A stretch of DNA of 64,000 nucleotides from Porifericola rhodea. GTDB taxonomy: Bacteria > Bacteroidota > Bacteroidia > Cytophagales > Cyclobacteriaceae. Of this stretch, positions 63,464-64,000 are shown in pieces. Location of the stretch: positions 1,728,354 through 1,792,353 of the forward strand of contig NZ_CP119421.1 of NCBI RefSeq assembly GCF_030506305.1, given 5' to 3'. The notes below the pieces were generated by a model, which saw nothing but the letters and a program-made list of their open reading frames with translations, was not told where the DNA came from and did not search any database. Made by a program: the position numbers and the translations under genes. The number at the start of each line of letters is the position of its first letter. Position 1 is the first letter of the stretch.

Positions 63464-64000
63464 ATGTCCAAAATTAATAGACGTTCATTTTTATCAAGTA
63501 GTGCCAAAGCGGTGGCAGGTTTAAGTATGTTGCCATTTGCTACTAAAGCGGGTATTTTTTCTAAAGACCTGTTTTTTGATATCTCATTGGCACAGTGGTC
63601 ACTCAACAAAGGCTTCAGGAATGGAGAATTAGACCCTCTTGATTTTGCTAAAATTGCTAAAGAAGAGTATGGCATACAGGCTATAGAGTATGTAAGTCAG
63701 TTGTTTGCCGATAAAGCGGATGCTGCCTACATCAAAGAGCTGAAAAAGAGAGCAGACGACCATGGTGTGAGGAGTGTTCTCATAATGGTGGATCGCGAAG
63801 GTAATCTGGGGGATACTAAGAAGAAAGAAAGAAAAAAAGCAGTAGAAAATCATTACAAATGGGTAGAAGCTGCTAAAGAATTAGGTTGCCATTCTATACG
63901 AGTAAATGCCGCCGGACATGGCACGGCAGAAGAAGTTAAAAAAGCAGCTATTGATGGGTTAGGTAGCCTTACAGAGTTTGCCGATAAGCATGATATTAAT
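63464..64000 (+). CDS. Tat-exported sugar phosphate isomerase/epimerase family protein, C-terminus cut by right edge
   Basis: The frame is open to the window edge, 179 codons. A twin-arginine signal (NRRSFLSSSAKAVAGLSMLPFA, residues 5-26) predicts folded export. The TIM barrel of the AP_endonuc_2 type follows: DISLAQWSLNKGFRNGELDPLDFAKIAKEEYGIQAIEYVSQ (about 39-79), VRSVLIMVDREGNLGD near 103 and AKELGCHSIRVNAAG near 134. Unlike the cytoplasmic homologue at 47 kb it acts in the periplasm, next to an exported DUF1080 enzyme and a Gfo/Idh/MocA gene. The metal ligands lie beyond the edge. Confidence 0.85.
   Translation, partial: MSKINRRSFLSSSAKAVAGLSMLPFATKAGIFSKDLFFDISLAQWSLNKGFRNGELDPLDFAKIAKEEYGIQAIEYVSQLFADKADAAYIKELKKRADDHGVRSVLIMVDREGNLGDTKKKERKKAVENHYKWVEAAKELGCHSIRVNAAGHGTAEEVKKAAIDGLGSLTEFADKHDIN

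Noticed and set aside
1-64000. Search for CRISPR arrays, IS ends, phage genes, toxin-antitoxin pairs or restriction systems
   Set aside because: No direct-repeat arrays, transposase motifs, attachment-site duplications or defence gene families were seen. The window is ordinary core and metabolic chromosome apart from the items listed.

Overview
The window looks like chromosomal DNA of a member of the Bacteroidota, most likely Cytophagales (inferred from gene content). Pointers are a long TamB-domain protein, a GldJ-like gliding/type IX secretion lipoprotein, DUF4175, DUF2807, DUF4129/DUF4350/MoxR/DUF58 genes, an aerobic oxidase subunit III, DUF1080 and Gfo/Idh/MocA sugar enzymes, A-rich leaders without clear Shine-Dalgarno sequences, and -7 boxes of the TAnnTTTG type. 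There are no insertion sequences, phage genes, CRISPR arrays or rRNA genes. One tRNA (Val, GAC) is present. Gene density is high, and strong hairpin terminators separate several transcription units.

Layout. 1-4.8 kb: TamB-like gene, running off the left edge. 5-7.9 kb: a shortened aerotolerance-type cluster (DUF58, BatD-like, BatA). 7.9-10.5 kb: BASS transporter and purEK. 10.6-19.3 kb: sulfatase, membrane MutS-like ATPase, lysA, an outer-membrane-like protein, an S41 peptidase, tRNA-Val, a tail-anchored protein and a CaCA exchanger with an altered first repeat. 19.4-31 kb: TPR protein, a DnaA-box-rich non-coding segment (candidate oriC), an Ig-like lipoprotein, mnmG, a near-consensus parS site, ybeY, an RsbW-like ATPase, DUF4175 and exonuclease III. 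31-39.4 kb: ComF, GldJ-like, mfd, oxidase subunit III, a RibD with a degenerate deaminase half, and prmC. 39.5-42.4 kb: sulfate activation operon cysC-cysD-cysN. 42.5-47.7 kb: sugar oxidation/hydrolysis genes (ThuA-PQQ dehydrogenase-PKD-cytochrome c fusion, DUF1080, TIM-barrel isomerase). 48-58 kb: methyltransferase, Nudix, and a MoxR-type membrane cluster (RDD, SpoIIM-like, membrane protein, DUF4129, DUF4350, MoxR, DUF58) interrupted by an opposite-strand oxidoreductase. 58-64 kb: HiPIP, CorA, a small hydrophilic protein, a GIN-domain protein, and a second sugar set (Gfo/Idh/MocA, DUF1080, Tat-exported isomerase cut by the right edge).

Most notable is the replication/segregation landmark pair: a 416-bp non-coding segment with at least four DnaA boxes fitting TTATnCACA, about seven one-mismatch boxes and a 15-bp perfect inverted repeat, and a 15/16 match to the Bacillus-type parS about 4 kb away, between mnmG and ybeY. 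Other points worth a second look are the RibD that has lost its deaminase zinc motifs, the CaCA exchanger lacking the acidic residue in one alpha repeat, the split Bat-type operon, and two parallel gene sets consistent with periplasmic 3-keto-glycoside chemistry.
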